Shown piece after piece: positions 8,489 to 17,396 of a stretch of DNA of 64,000 bases (its first letter is position 1; every line of letters begins with the position of its first letter). This DNA comes from JBJHDF01 sp050486405 (lineage in GTDB: Bacteria; Pseudomonadota; Gammaproteobacteria; Pseudomonadales; Cellvibrionaceae): positions 62,001-126,000 of the forward strand of contig JBJHDF010000010.1 in the NCBI GenBank assembly GCA_050486405.1, given 5' to 3'. A program made the translations under genes and the position numbers. The notes under the pieces were generated by a model. It did not search any database, had not been told where the DNA came from, and saw nothing but the letters and a program-made list of their open reading frames with translations.

Positions 8489-9526
8489 TCAGATCATCTG
8501 CTCGCCGCTGCCGCCCAGCACGATTTCGCCGGCGTCGGCCATGCGACGGGCCGTGGTAAGAATTTCCTTCTGCGCCGCCTCCACTTCGGACAGTCGCACC
8601 GGCCCCTTGGCTTCGAGATCGTCGCGCAACAGTTCGGCCGCACGTTTGGACATATTGCTGAAGATCTTGTCCTGCAATTCCTCGTCGGCACCTTTGAGGG
8701 CAATAATCAGTACATCCGAGGACACCTCCCGCAACAGTGACTGTATGCCGCGATCGTCCACGTCCTTGAGGTTCTCGAACACGAACATGAGATCCTGGAT
8801 CTGAGTGCCCATGTCTTCGTCCACTTCCTTGATCGAGTCCAAAAGGTCCGCCTCGATGGAGCCGTCCAGGTGGTTCATGATTTCCGCCGCCACCTTATAG
8901 CCGCCCATGTTCTTGGTCTGGGAACTGCTGCTGCCGGAGAACTGGCGCTCGAGAATATCGTTCAGTTCCTGCAGGGCACTGGGCTGCACCGTATCCAGGG
9001 ACGCCACTCGCATCATCACATCCAGGCGCGCTTTTTCCGTGAAATGGCTGAGAATTTCCGCCGACTGGTCCGGGTCCAGGTAGGAGATCACGATGGCCTG
9101 AATCTGCGGGTGTTCATTGCGGATAACATCCGCCACCGAGCGCGCCTCCATCCACTTGAGCGTATCCAGCCCCGTGGTGTTGCCGCCCATAAGTATGCGG
9201 TCGATCAGACCGCTGGCCTTGTCCTCGCCCAGGGCCGTTACCAGCACCTTGCGGATGTAGTTGTCCGCGCCCATGCCCAGACCTGTCAGGTTGCGCGCGT
9301 CTTCCAGAAAGCCGGACATTACCGACTGCACATCGGCCTGCTGTACATTGCTGAGTTGAGACATGGCAGCGCCAATGCGCTGCACCTCCTTGGGCCCCAT
9401 GTGCTTGAGCACCTCGGCGGCGTCGCTCTCGCCCAGAGACATCAACAAAATGGCCGCCCGATCCACCGAACTGAGTTTGCTGCGGTGCTTTTCGGGTCTT
9501 TTTTCCGCGGTTGCGGGATTAGTCAT
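8489..9526 (-). CDS. fliG: Flagellar motor switch protein FliG
   Basis: FliG links the MS ring (FliF) to FliM and contacts the stators. The 345-residue product has the three-domain layout, with the EHPQ motif region (RNEHPQIQAIVISYL, about 137-151) in the middle domain and the torque-helix region near residues 280-300 (SSDVLIIALKGADEEL). Its start lies inside the end of fliF (8-base overlap), so the two are translationally coupled. Confidence 0.96.
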   Translation of the reverse strand: MTNPATAEKRPEKHRSKLSSVDRAAILLMSLGESDAAEVLKHMGPKEVQRIGAAMSQLSNVQQADVQSVMSGFLEDARNLTGLGMGADNYIRKVLVTALGEDKASGLIDRILMGGNTTGLDTLKWMEARSVADVIRNEHPQIQAIVISYLDPDQSAEILSHFTEKARLDVMMRVASLDTVQPSALQELNDILERQFSGSSSSQTKNMGGYKVAAEIMNHLDGSIEADLLDSIKEVDEDMGTQIQDLMFVFENLKDVDDRGIQSLLREVSSDVLIIALKGADEELQDKIFSNMSKRAAELLRDDLEAKGPVRLSEVEAAQKEILTTARRMADAGEIVLGGSGEQMI

Positions 9527-11225
9527 CTCGGTTTACCCAGCTTTTTACGACCTGCGCCACCCGGCCCGGATCGTCGGCGATCAGGCCCTTGATGGCATTC
9601 AATTGTTGCTCATAGCCCTCTTCCGGGCCAGGCAGTCCCAGGGCGCCACCGGTCAGGGTCACGGTATCGCCGGACAGGCCGTCGTAGCCACCCAGGCCGG
9701 CGGCTTCCAGCGCCGCCAGTTGCCGGGCCTCCTCGGCGTCCGATGCACGACTGCCCGCCTGCGCCAGGTTTTTCATCACCGGCCGCAGCAGGCCGAAAAT
9801 CAGTACCAGTACCACCAGCAGCGCCAGGCCCTGCTTAAAATAGCTCTGTATCCACTCCTGCTGCCACCAGGGCACTTCTTCCGGGGTAAAGTCCTCAATC
9901 ACCTGATTGCGCAGCATAAAGGGGGAGTTGATGACATTCACACTGTCCCCCCGCTGGACGGAGAAGCCCACGGCGTTCTGTACCAGTATAGACAAGCGTT
10001 CCAGTTCTTCCTCACTCCAGGGCTGCCGTGTTTCCACGCCGTCTGCGTCCGGCACCCGCTTATCGTCGATGACCACGGCGGCGGTAAGCCGGCGCACCTG
10101 GCCCTGCTGATGCCGGGTGTAACTGATAGAGCGGTCCAGCTCGAAGTTGCGGGTAGCCTGCTCCCGGGTATTGCGTGGACGCTCACGCAGGATGGGCAGG
10201 CCGGTCAGGGGATCCACCTGTTCCGGCACTTCCGGTGTCAGCGGCGGCTGATTGCTCAGGGCGCCGGGGATGCCGCCGGCCAACTCGTTGCTCTCGCGTA
10301 TCTCGTTGAGCACCTGCTCGCTGCGCACCATGGACGCCTCGGGGTTGTAGGTCTCCGCCGCTTCTTCCAGCGCAGTGAAATCTACATCGGCGCTGACTTC
10401 CGCCCGAAAGGTATCCGCCCCCAGCACTGGTTCCAGAATACTGTTGATCCGCCGGGTCAAGCGCTCTTCCACCTGCCGCGTGTAGTCCAGTTGCTTGGCC
10501 GCCAACAGCACGTCGGGATTGTTGCCGCTGCTGGACAGCAGATTGCCACGCTGGTCCACCACGGTGACGGCGTCGGGTTTCAGGTCGGGAATGCTGGACG
10601 CCACCAGGTTGACGATGGCCTGTACCTGACTCGGCTCCACAGTGCGCCCGGGAAGGACTTCCACAAACACCGAGGCGGTAGGCTCCCGGGCATCGCGCAC
10701 GAACACCGAGCGCTTGGGAATGGCAAGATGCACCCGGGCACTGCGTACGCTGGTGATGCTGGTGATGGTACGCGCCATCTCGCCTTCAAGCCCCCGGTGG
10801 TAGCGGGTGCTCTCCATAAACTGGCTGGTACCCAGGGACTGGTCCCGGTCCAGCAGTTCGAAACCCACCGACTGGCTGTGGGGAATGCCCACCTCCGCCA
10901 GCTTCAACCGCGCCACATGCACGTCCCTGGCCGGCACCAGCAAAGCGCCGCTGTTGGGTTCTATCCGGTAGCGAATGCGGTTGCTGTCCAGTACATCGAA
11001 AACTTCCGAGGACTCCAGGCGATCCAGGCTGCCGTACAGGGGCCGGTAATCCTCGCCCTGGGACCAGAGCACCACCGCAAAACCGATGGCGACGCTGGCG
11101 GCCAGGCCGATCATCAGGCCAGCCTGGCGCAGCAGTGTCAGGTTGTTGAGACCCTCCACCAGATCACCGCCCAGGCGGCTCCGGTTGCGTGTGGCAGGAA
11201 GATTGGCAGCGTCTGTCGTGGCCAT
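9519..11225 (-). CDS. fliF: Flagellar MS-ring protein FliF
   Basis: FliF forms the MS ring in the inner membrane and is the first structure assembled. The 568-residue product has two transmembrane helices (about 36-58 and 458-478), YscJ/FliF-type periplasmic domains between them, and a cytoplasmic C-terminus that binds FliG. Length fits the family (550-580). It follows fliE by 43 bases and is presumably driven by the fliE sigma-54 promoter. Confidence 0.96.
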   Translation of the reverse strand: MATTDAANLPATRNRSRLGGDLVEGLNNLTLLRQAGLMIGLAASVAIGFAVVLWSQGEDYRPLYGSLDRLESSEVFDVLDSNRIRYRIEPNSGALLVPARDVHVARLKLAEVGIPHSQSVGFELLDRDQSLGTSQFMESTRYHRGLEGEMARTITSITSVRSARVHLAIPKRSVFVRDAREPTASVFVEVLPGRTVEPSQVQAIVNLVASSIPDLKPDAVTVVDQRGNLLSSSGNNPDVLLAAKQLDYTRQVEERLTRRINSILEPVLGADTFRAEVSADVDFTALEEAAETYNPEASMVRSEQVLNEIRESNELAGGIPGALSNQPPLTPEVPEQVDPLTGLPILRERPRNTREQATRNFELDRSISYTRHQQGQVRRLTAAVVIDDKRVPDADGVETRQPWSEEELERLSILVQNAVGFSVQRGDSVNVINSPFMLRNQVIEDFTPEEVPWWQQEWIQSYFKQGLALLVVLVLIFGLLRPVMKNLAQAGSRASDAEEARQLAALEAAGLGGYDGLSGDTVTLTGGALGLPGPEEGYEQQLNAIKGLIADDPGRVAQVVKSWVNRDD

Positions 11226-11268
11226 ATGCTTAGTTTTCCGTTACTCGTCCGTACCCGGCCATAAGGCG

Positions 11269-11640
11269 CTAGATAGGCATATTCATGATGTCCCGGTAGG
11301 CTTCCACCAGTTTGTTGCGCACCTGTACCGCCGCCTGAAAGGAAACGCTGGCCTTTTGTGAGGCAATCATTACATCGGCGATGTCCACACCGGGTTCACC
11401 CCGCTCATAGGCCGCCGCCATAGCACCGGAGGCTTTCTGGGTTTCGTTCACTTGGTTCACCGCCCGGGTCATCATTTCGCCGAAGCCCGGGGTCTTTTGC
11501 GTCTCGGTCACCTGAATGCCCGGGCGCATGCCGTTGGCACCCGGGGCACGATCCGCCTGGGCGGGCTTGGCGAAAGCCTGGGTCTGGCTTTTCAACTGGC
11601 GCATTTCGTTCAGCAGATTGTTGATATCGACTCGACTCAT
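11269..11640 (-). CDS. fliE: Flagellar hook-basal body adapter FliE
   Basis: FliE is the small adapter that joins the MS ring to the rod. The 123-residue product has the conserved C-terminal helices with SFQAAVQVRNKLVEAYRDIM. The N-terminal MSRVDINNLLNEMR is typical of the Pseudomonas-type protein. It heads the fliEFGHIJ run, with a sigma-54 promoter about 80 bases upstream. Confidence 0.95.
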   Translation of the reverse strand: MSRVDINNLLNEMRQLKSQTQAFAKPAQADRAPGANGMRPGIQVTETQKTPGFGEMMTRAVNQVNETQKASGAMAAAYERGEPGVDIADVMIASQKASVSFQAAVQVRNKLVEAYRDIMNMPI

Positions 11641-11719
11641 GGCGCGCTTCTCTTTACCACCGGATTTGTGTCAGTAAATTGACTGAATTGCTCTCAGGTG
11701 AGCTTTCCGTTTGAAGATT

Positions 11720-11735
11720 TGCACAAACCGGGCCA
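11720..11735 (-). promoter_or_regulatory. Sigma-54 promoter of fliEFGHIJ
   Basis: The minus strand reads TGGCCCGGTTTGTGCA with GG-N10-GC spacing. It lies directly after the fleR stop and 80 bases before the fliE ATG. In the Pseudomonas hierarchy this promoter class is activated by FleR, encoded immediately upstream. Confidence 0.82.
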
Positions 11736-11736
11736 A

Positions 11737-13215
11737 TCACAATCCCCGCACTTCCAGGCCCAGTTCCCGCAAGCGGGCCACTTTGTAGCGCAAAGTACGC
11801 GGGCTGATACCCAGCCGTTCGGCGGTGCGTTTGCGACTGCCGCGCTCCTCGCGCAGGGTGCTGACAATGATTTCGTATTCGCGTTGCTTGAGGCCGTCGC
11901 CCAACTGGTCCGATACGGATTCCGGGGTCACTGCTGCCGCACCAGACACGTCAGACTGCAGCGCAATTGCCTTACCGGAAACGCCCGGATCATTGCTTTG
12001 GCCAGTGCCATTCACACTGGTCATCGGCGTTGGCACCGTCGGCGGCAATCCCTGATTTTCCAGGCCCAGATCGGCGGCACCTATCACAGCGCCGGTCTGC
12101 AGTATCAGCGCGCGCTGCATAACGTTGTCCAGCTCGCGCACATTGCCCGGCCACTGATAGGACAGCAGCGCCTGCCGGGCGTCAGCACCCAGGGTGACGC
12201 GACCGCGATTCTGTTTGCGCGCGTGCTTCTGCAACAGCCGCTCCGCCAGGGGAATCACATCCTCCGGTCGCTCCCGCAGAGGCGTCCAATGCAACGGCAA
12301 TACGCTGAGACGATAGTAGAGATCCTCGCGAAACTTGCCAGCCGCCACCTCGGCACGCATGTCGCGGTTGGAAGTGGCAATCACCCGCACATCCAGCTTG
12401 ATGGTCTTGCGGCCACCCAGGCGCTCCACTTCGCGCTCCTGCAGCACCCGCAACAGCTTGGCCTGCAGCCCCACATCCATTTCCGAAATCTCGTCCAGCA
12501 ACAGGGTGCCACCATTGGCCTGTTCAAACTTGCCCGGCGCACTGCTGTGGGCACCGGTGTAGGCACCCTTCTCGTGGCCGAACAGCATGGCCTCCAGCAT
12601 GTTTTCCGGAATGGCGGCGCAATTGATGGCGATAAAAGGCCCGTGGTGCCGCGGCGAGTGATCGTGAATATAGCGCGCCAACACCTCCTTGCCGGTGCCG
12701 GACTCCCCCACCACCAGCACCGTGGATTCGGCCCGGGCGATGCGCTGTGCCAGTTCCAGCAACTGTTTGCTGGAGGGCGCTTCGGCCACCGGTTGATCGA
12801 CTCTGCCACCGGCGACGCCCACGTGTCGGCTCACGGTTTCCACCAGTATATCCGGGGCAAAGGGTTTGACCAGATAGTCCACCGCGCCCTGCTTGATGGC
12901 ATCCACCGACTGGCTGATACTGGCGTAGGCGGTAATCAGCAGCACCGGAATCTGCGGGTACTGCTCCCCCACCACCCGCAACAGATCGTGGCCACTCATG
13001 GCTCCCATATTCACGTCGGACACCACCATGCGTATATCGCCCTCGCGCTCGAGCACCTGCAGGGCTTCCTCGGCGCTGGCCGTGGCCAGCACCTGATAGT
13101 CGGCCAGATGCAGGGTGTCGCACAGCGCGCCGCGCAGATCCGCGTCGTCTTCCACCACCAGAATTTTGATGTCGCTGTTGGGTCCGCTGTGAGTTTGTTG
13201 GGCTGCCAGAGCCAT
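11737..13215 (-). CDS. fleR: Sigma-54 dependent response regulator FleR
   Basis: FleR activates class III flagellar genes with sigma-54. The 492 residues comprise a receiver (about 17-130, phospho-acceptor Asp67 in VVSDVNM) and an AAA+ domain (about 147-375) with Walker A GESGTGKE at 170-177 and the sigma-54 contact loop GAYTGA at 217-222, a variant of GAFTGA also found in the family. A Fis-type helix-turn-helix lies at the end (RTAERLGISPRTLRYKVARL). It follows fleS by 21 bases. Confidence 0.95.
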   Translation of the reverse strand: MALAAQQTHSGPNSDIKILVVEDDADLRGALCDTLHLADYQVLATASAEEALQVLEREGDIRMVVSDVNMGAMSGHDLLRVVGEQYPQIPVLLITAYASISQSVDAIKQGAVDYLVKPFAPDILVETVSRHVGVAGGRVDQPVAEAPSSKQLLELAQRIARAESTVLVVGESGTGKEVLARYIHDHSPRHHGPFIAINCAAIPENMLEAMLFGHEKGAYTGAHSSAPGKFEQANGGTLLLDEISEMDVGLQAKLLRVLQEREVERLGGRKTIKLDVRVIATSNRDMRAEVAAGKFREDLYYRLSVLPLHWTPLRERPEDVIPLAERLLQKHARKQNRGRVTLGADARQALLSYQWPGNVRELDNVMQRALILQTGAVIGAADLGLENQGLPPTVPTPMTSVNGTGQSNDPGVSGKAIALQSDVSGAAAVTPESVSDQLGDGLKQREYEIIVSTLREERGSRKRTAERLGISPRTLRYKVARLRELGLEVRGL

Positions 13216-13236
13216 TGTTGTTTCTCCCGCTAGAGT

Positions 13237-14475
13237 TTATTGCGCCAAAGGCAGAAGCAGAGCGCCACAGGCGCCCTCCCCCGGTGTCGAAGTCAATTGA
13301 AATTTTCCGCTGTGGGCGCGCGCCACGGCGTGTACCACCGCCAGTCCCAGGCCGGTGCCCTGGGAGCGGGTCGTGACAAACAGATCTCCCACCGTGGGCA
13401 ACAGCGCCGGATCAATACCCGGCCCCCGGTCGCAGACGCTGATGGACAAGGTCTGATCCTCTACCAGTGCAAACCGGATACGGATTTCCGCGTTTTCGTC
13501 CACCGCCTGAATGGCGTTGTTCACCAGATTCACCAGGGCACCCACCAAAGCCTCGCGGTTGCAGGTCAGATACTGCTCGCGGCAATCGTTGCGCCAGTCG
13601 CAGTGGGCGCCGGCGGTCAGCAGGGGCATCTCAAGCGCCTCGCGCAGCGATTCCTCCAACTGCGCAACGCTGATGGTATCTGTCAGCGGCAATTCGCCCT
13701 TGACGAACAGCAGCATGTCCTGCACCTGGCTTTCCATATGCGCCAGACGGCTGAACAGCTTTTCGGAAAACTCCTGCTGCCGCTGCGCATCCAGATTGCC
13801 ACCGCGCAGATGCCCGGCATAGAGCATGGCGGTGGACAGTGGTGTACGGATCTGGTGGGCCAGCGCGGACATCATGCGCCCCAGCGCCGACAGCCGCTCG
13901 TGACGGCTCAACTCACTCTGCAGACGCCGGGTTTCGGTCTGATCCGTCAGCAGTACAATCTGGCCATCGCTGCCCAGGTTGCGGGTGGCAATACCGATAC
14001 GCCGCCCATCTTTCAACGACACCTCGTGGCCGTCGTCCTGACGCGGCTCAAAGCTGCGGCCGATCACCTCCCGCCACAACTCCCCTTTCAGCGGCTCACC
14101 CAGCAGCTCGAGCGCGGCGGGGTTGCAGTCGCTGATGCGACCGGACGAGTCGATCACCACCACCCCGGCAGGCAGGAAGTTGATCAGGCTCTCCAGGCGA
14201 TTGGCGAGCTGCTCCTTTTCCGCCAGCTCACGCATGCGCTGGTCGGTGACGCTGTTCAGTTCGCTGTTCAGCTCCGTGACCCGGTCCTCCAGCATGCGGT
14301 AGGAGTCCATCAACTGGCGGGACATGTCGTTGAACTGCTCGAACGCGTCCTTCAGTTGCTGTTCGCGCAGGGATTCGCCCGCCGGCGACAGGCTGCCGGC
14401 AACCTCTTCGATCCGGCCTGCGCGGACCTTGGAGGGCGATGTCACCGCTGAATGAGTCGCCAAATGGCTGGCCAT
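13237..14475 (-). CDS. fleS: Sensor histidine kinase FleS
   Basis: FleS is the kinase partner of FleR. The 412-residue protein lacks transmembrane helices, consistent with a cytoplasmic sensor. It has an N-terminal coiled coil (35-95), a PAS domain (95-185), a HisKA domain with the phospho-accepting His207 in ALAHQIRTPL, and an HATPase domain with N box NLVNNAIQAV, G1 DRGPGID and G2 GTGLGLAV. A sigma-54 promoter precedes it, as expected for a FleQ-controlled fleSR operon. Confidence 0.94.
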   Translation of the reverse strand: MASHLATHSAVTSPSKVRAGRIEEVAGSLSPAGESLREQQLKDAFEQFNDMSRQLMDSYRMLEDRVTELNSELNSVTDQRMRELAEKEQLANRLESLINFLPAGVVVIDSSGRISDCNPAALELLGEPLKGELWREVIGRSFEPRQDDGHEVSLKDGRRIGIATRNLGSDGQIVLLTDQTETRRLQSELSRHERLSALGRMMSALAHQIRTPLSTAMLYAGHLRGGNLDAQRQQEFSEKLFSRLAHMESQVQDMLLFVKGELPLTDTISVAQLEESLREALEMPLLTAGAHCDWRNDCREQYLTCNREALVGALVNLVNNAIQAVDENAEIRIRFALVEDQTLSISVCDRGPGIDPALLPTVGDLFVTTRSQGTGLGLAVVHAVARAHSGKFQLTSTPGEGACGALLLPLAQ

Positions 14476-14541
14476 GCAAACACTCCCCTGGGGCTCGCCC
14501 TGTCAAAAGGACGATCTTTGGTTTTAACTGCCATGGGTCAT

Positions 14542-14557
14542 TGCAAATGGGGTGCCA
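14542..14557 (-). promoter_or_regulatory. Sigma-54 promoter of fleSR
   Basis: The minus strand reads TGGCACCCCATTTGCA, a full match to TGGCACN-N4-TTGCA with GG-N10-GC spacing. It lies 66 bases before the fleS ATG. The activator would be FleQ by analogy with Pseudomonas; fleQ itself is not in the window. Confidence 0.9.
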
Positions 14558-14688
14558 GGGGGGATGTCGCTTTTAAATCAATAGGTTAGAGATATTTTGT
14601 GGATGTGCCAGTCAAAAGTTTGGCGGGATATAAGGAAAAAGGGAAAAGAACGCAAGATCCTTCAGATTGGCACAAGCCGGGGCCGGGG

Positions 14689-14818
14689 ATGCCTGTCCGG
14701 GACCGTGCTCAGCAGGGCGACTGCATGGACGCAGGAGGTAGGGCAACGCAGGAGCGGTTGCCGCAATGCTGTGCTCGAGCCCCCAGGGACGGGTTTACGG
14801 CGTGTCCCGGACAGGCAT
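14689..14818. repeat. Long imperfect palindromic intergenic repeat, copy A
   Basis: This fills most of the 398-base gap between oppDF and fleS. The outer arms are perfectly complementary over 15 bases (14689-14703 and 14804-14818, core TGTCCGGGAC). Nested inside is a second hairpin with arms GGCAAC and GTTGCC (14742-14762). The 45 bases at 14719-14763 match 35773-35817 with four differences. The 34 bases at 14777-14810 match the reverse strand of copy B1 with one difference. Confidence 0.8.
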
Positions 14819-14873
14819 ACCCGGGCGCGGCTCCCTGAAACAAAGTTCTGAACCTTCGTTGGAATAGGGAGCG

Positions 14874-16499
14874 CTAATCGGCGTACTGGATTTTGGGGAT
14901 GGCGCTCAGTAGGGACTGGGTGTAGGGGTGTTGGGGGTTGGCGAAGAGGGTTTCGGTGTCGGCCAGTTCGACGAGTTTGCCCTGTTGCATCACCGCCACC
15001 CGGTCGGAAACATAGCGTACTACAGCCAAATCGTGGGAGATGAACAGCATCGTCAGATTGTGCTTCTCCACCAGCTCCAGCAACAACCGCAGAATCTGCG
15101 CCTGAATGGTCACATCCAGGGCGGAGACAGGTTCGTCGGCAATGATCAGCTTGGGCTCCATGGCCAGCGCCCGGGCAATGGCGATGCGCTGGCGCTGACC
15201 GCCGGAGAACTCGTGGGGATACTTGCGTACAAAACTGCGCTCCAGCCCCACATCATCCATCAGGCGATAGACCCGCTCCTGCAACGTTTTGCGGGTGGCG
15301 AGCCTGTGCAACAACAGCGGTTCCGCCAGCGTATCGTAGACTGTGCGGCGGGGGTTGAGCGACGCAAACGGATCCTGAAAAATGATCTGGAAGTCCCGGC
15401 GCGCCGTCTTGAGTTGTCGCCGAGACAGACGATAGAGGTCCACGCCGTCGAGCAGTACCTGACCGGAGCGCGCTTCGATCAGGCGCATGATGCTGCGGCC
15501 CAGAGTGGACTTGCCGGACCCGGATTCGCCCACCAGGCCGAGAATTTCGCCCTGACGAATGTTCAGGCTGATGTCGTCCACCGCCCGCGTTTCCGTGCGC
15601 TTGCGTTGCAGCAGTCCGCCACCGGTGCCCGTAAAAATTGTATGCAGGTGATCCACCCGCAGAAACTCCGTGTGGCCGGCGTCCGGCGCCGGAGTGGGTT
15701 TGGCACTGGAGGGGATCGCGGCCAGCAGCTTGCGCGTATAGGGATGTTGCGCCCGACGGAAAATATCGCCGGCGGCGCCCTGCTCCACAACCACACCCTT
15801 TTCCATCACGAGAATACGGTCGGCCAGGGTGGCGGCCACCGCCAGGTCGTGGGTGATAAATATCACCGCCATGCCGTAGCTTTTCTGCAGGCGCTGAATC
15901 AATTCCAGAATCTGCTTCTGTACCGTAACGTCCAGCGCGGTGGTGGGTTCGTCGGCAATCAACAACTCTGGCTCGTTGATCAGGGCCATGGCGATCATGA
16001 CGCGCTGACGCATACCACCGGAAAACTGGTGGGGATAGTCGTCGATGCGCTCCCGGGCGTTCTTGATGCCCACTTCGGTCAGCGCCGCTATGGCTTTCTC
16101 CCTCGCCTGCTGTCGGCTGAGTTTGCCGTGACGCAACAGCGGCTCCACCAGTTGTGCTCCCACGCGCATATAGGGGTTGAGGGAGGTCATGGGGTCCTGA
16201 AAGATCATGCTGATGCGGTTGCCGCGCACGTCGCGCAACTGCGATTCGTTCATGCGCAACAGATCGTTGCCGGAGAAACGGGCGCTGCCGGATTCCACTC
16301 GCCCGGGAGGAGTGGGAATCAAACCGAGCAGACTGTAGCAGGCCACCGACTTGCCGGAACCGGACTCACCGACAATGGCCAGTATTTCACCCTTGTCCAG
16401 TTGAAAACTCATATCGTCCACCGCCACAGTGGTGCCATTGCGAGTGTGAAAGCACACCCGCAAATTCGCCACACTCAATAACGGTTGCGATTCAGTCAT
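14874..16499 (-). CDS. oppDF: Fused oligopeptide ABC transporter ATPase (OppD-OppF type)
   Basis: This is a 541-residue fusion of the two ATP-binding subunits of an oligopeptide importer, as in YejF-type proteins. The first half has Walker A GESGSGKS (44-51) and signature FSGGMRQR. The second half has GESGSGKST (about 313) and FSGGQRQR. Each half ends with the oligopeptide_HPY-like tail (QHPYTRKLLAAIPS, QHPYTQSLLSAIPK). It lies 3 bases after oppC. As last gene of the operon it energises import of peptides delivered by OppA. Confidence 0.93.
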   Translation of the reverse strand: MTESQPLLSVANLRVCFHTRNGTTVAVDDMSFQLDKGEILAIVGESGSGKSVACYSLLGLIPTPPGRVESGSARFSGNDLLRMNESQLRDVRGNRISMIFQDPMTSLNPYMRVGAQLVEPLLRHGKLSRQQAREKAIAALTEVGIKNARERIDDYPHQFSGGMRQRVMIAMALINEPELLIADEPTTALDVTVQKQILELIQRLQKSYGMAVIFITHDLAVAATLADRILVMEKGVVVEQGAAGDIFRRAQHPYTRKLLAAIPSSAKPTPAPDAGHTEFLRVDHLHTIFTGTGGGLLQRKRTETRAVDDISLNIRQGEILGLVGESGSGKSTLGRSIMRLIEARSGQVLLDGVDLYRLSRRQLKTARRDFQIIFQDPFASLNPRRTVYDTLAEPLLLHRLATRKTLQERVYRLMDDVGLERSFVRKYPHEFSGGQRQRIAIARALAMEPKLIIADEPVSALDVTIQAQILRLLLELVEKHNLTMLFISHDLAVVRYVSDRVAVMQQGKLVELADTETLFANPQHPYTQSLLSAIPKIQYAD

Positions 16500-16502
16500 G
16501 AT

Positions 16503-17396
16503 TCAGTCTCTGGAGGCTCTGGGGTCCAGCGCATCGCGCAGACCGTCGCCGAGAAAGTTCAGTGCAAACAGGGTGGTAGACAGTACCAGCGCCGGGTAGA
16601 TCAACAGCCAGGAAAAGCTTTCGATTTCCTGCACACCATCGGCAATCAATGACCCCCAGGAACTCTGGGGCGCCTGCACACCCAGGCCGAGAAAACTCAG
16701 AAAGGATTCAAGAATGATAACGCTGGGAATGGTCAGTGTGGTGTAGACAATGATAGGACCCACGGCATTGGGAATGACGTGACGGCGGATGATCTGCCAG
16801 CGCGACAGCCCCATGGCGATTGCCGCTTCAATATATTCCTGGCGACGCACGGTGAGCACCTGGCCGCGCACAATGCGCGCCATGGTAAGCCATTCCACAG
16901 CACCGATGGCCAGAAACAGCAGCAACATACTGCTGCCAAACACCACAGTGAGCAGCACAATAAATACAGCAAAAGGCAGCGCGTAAAGGATATCCACAAA
17001 GCGCATCATGGCGGCGTCCACACGGCCGCCGAGATAGCCTGCCGTAGCGCCCCACAGCACACCGATACACAGAGCCACGGCGGTGGCGATAAAACCCACC
17101 ATCAGCGAGACACGACTGCCGTAGAGAATACGGGTCAACTGATCCCGGCCCAGTACATCGGTACCCAGCCAGTGCTCGGCCGAGGGTGGCGTGGCGCCGA
17201 GAAACAACTGCTGTTCCTGATAGCCATAAGGCGCGATCCAGGGGGTAAGCACGGCCAGCACAATCAATACCAGCAGATAGACCAGACTGACCATGGCCAT
17301 ACGATTCTTTGCCAGGCGACGCAGCGCGTCCCGGGCCAGCGAGGTGCCACCACTGATGCTGTGTCCTGGCTGCGAACTCAGAGGAGCCACACTCAT
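16503..17396 (-). CDS. oppC: Oligopeptide ABC transporter permease OppC
   Basis: This is an inner-membrane permease of 297 residues with about six transmembrane helices. The binding-protein-dependent-transport EAA loop is near 190-210 (EYIEAAIAMGLSRWQIIRRHVIPN), and the OppC-type N-terminal extension is present. It overlaps oppB by 4 bases (translational coupling) and forms the translocation pore with OppB. Confidence 0.94.
   Translation of the reverse strand: MSVAPLSSQPGHSISGGTSLARDALRRLAKNRMAMVSLVYLLVLIVLAVLTPWIAPYGYQEQQLFLGATPPSAEHWLGTDVLGRDQLTRILYGSRVSLMVGFIATAVALCIGVLWGATAGYLGGRVDAAMMRFVDILYALPFAVFIVLLTVVFGSSMLLLFLAIGAVEWLTMARIVRGQVLTVRRQEYIEAAIAMGLSRWQIIRRHVIPNAVGPIIVYTTLTIPSVIILESFLSFLGLGVQAPQSSWGSLIADGVQEIESFSWLLIYPALVLSTTLFALNFLGDGLRDALDPRASRD

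Noticed and set aside
9363..11264. Plus-strand open frame of about 630 codons opposite fliF/fliG
   Set aside because: Antisense shadow of clearly recognised flagellar genes, with a composition (His, Gln, Arg rich) typical of such shadows.
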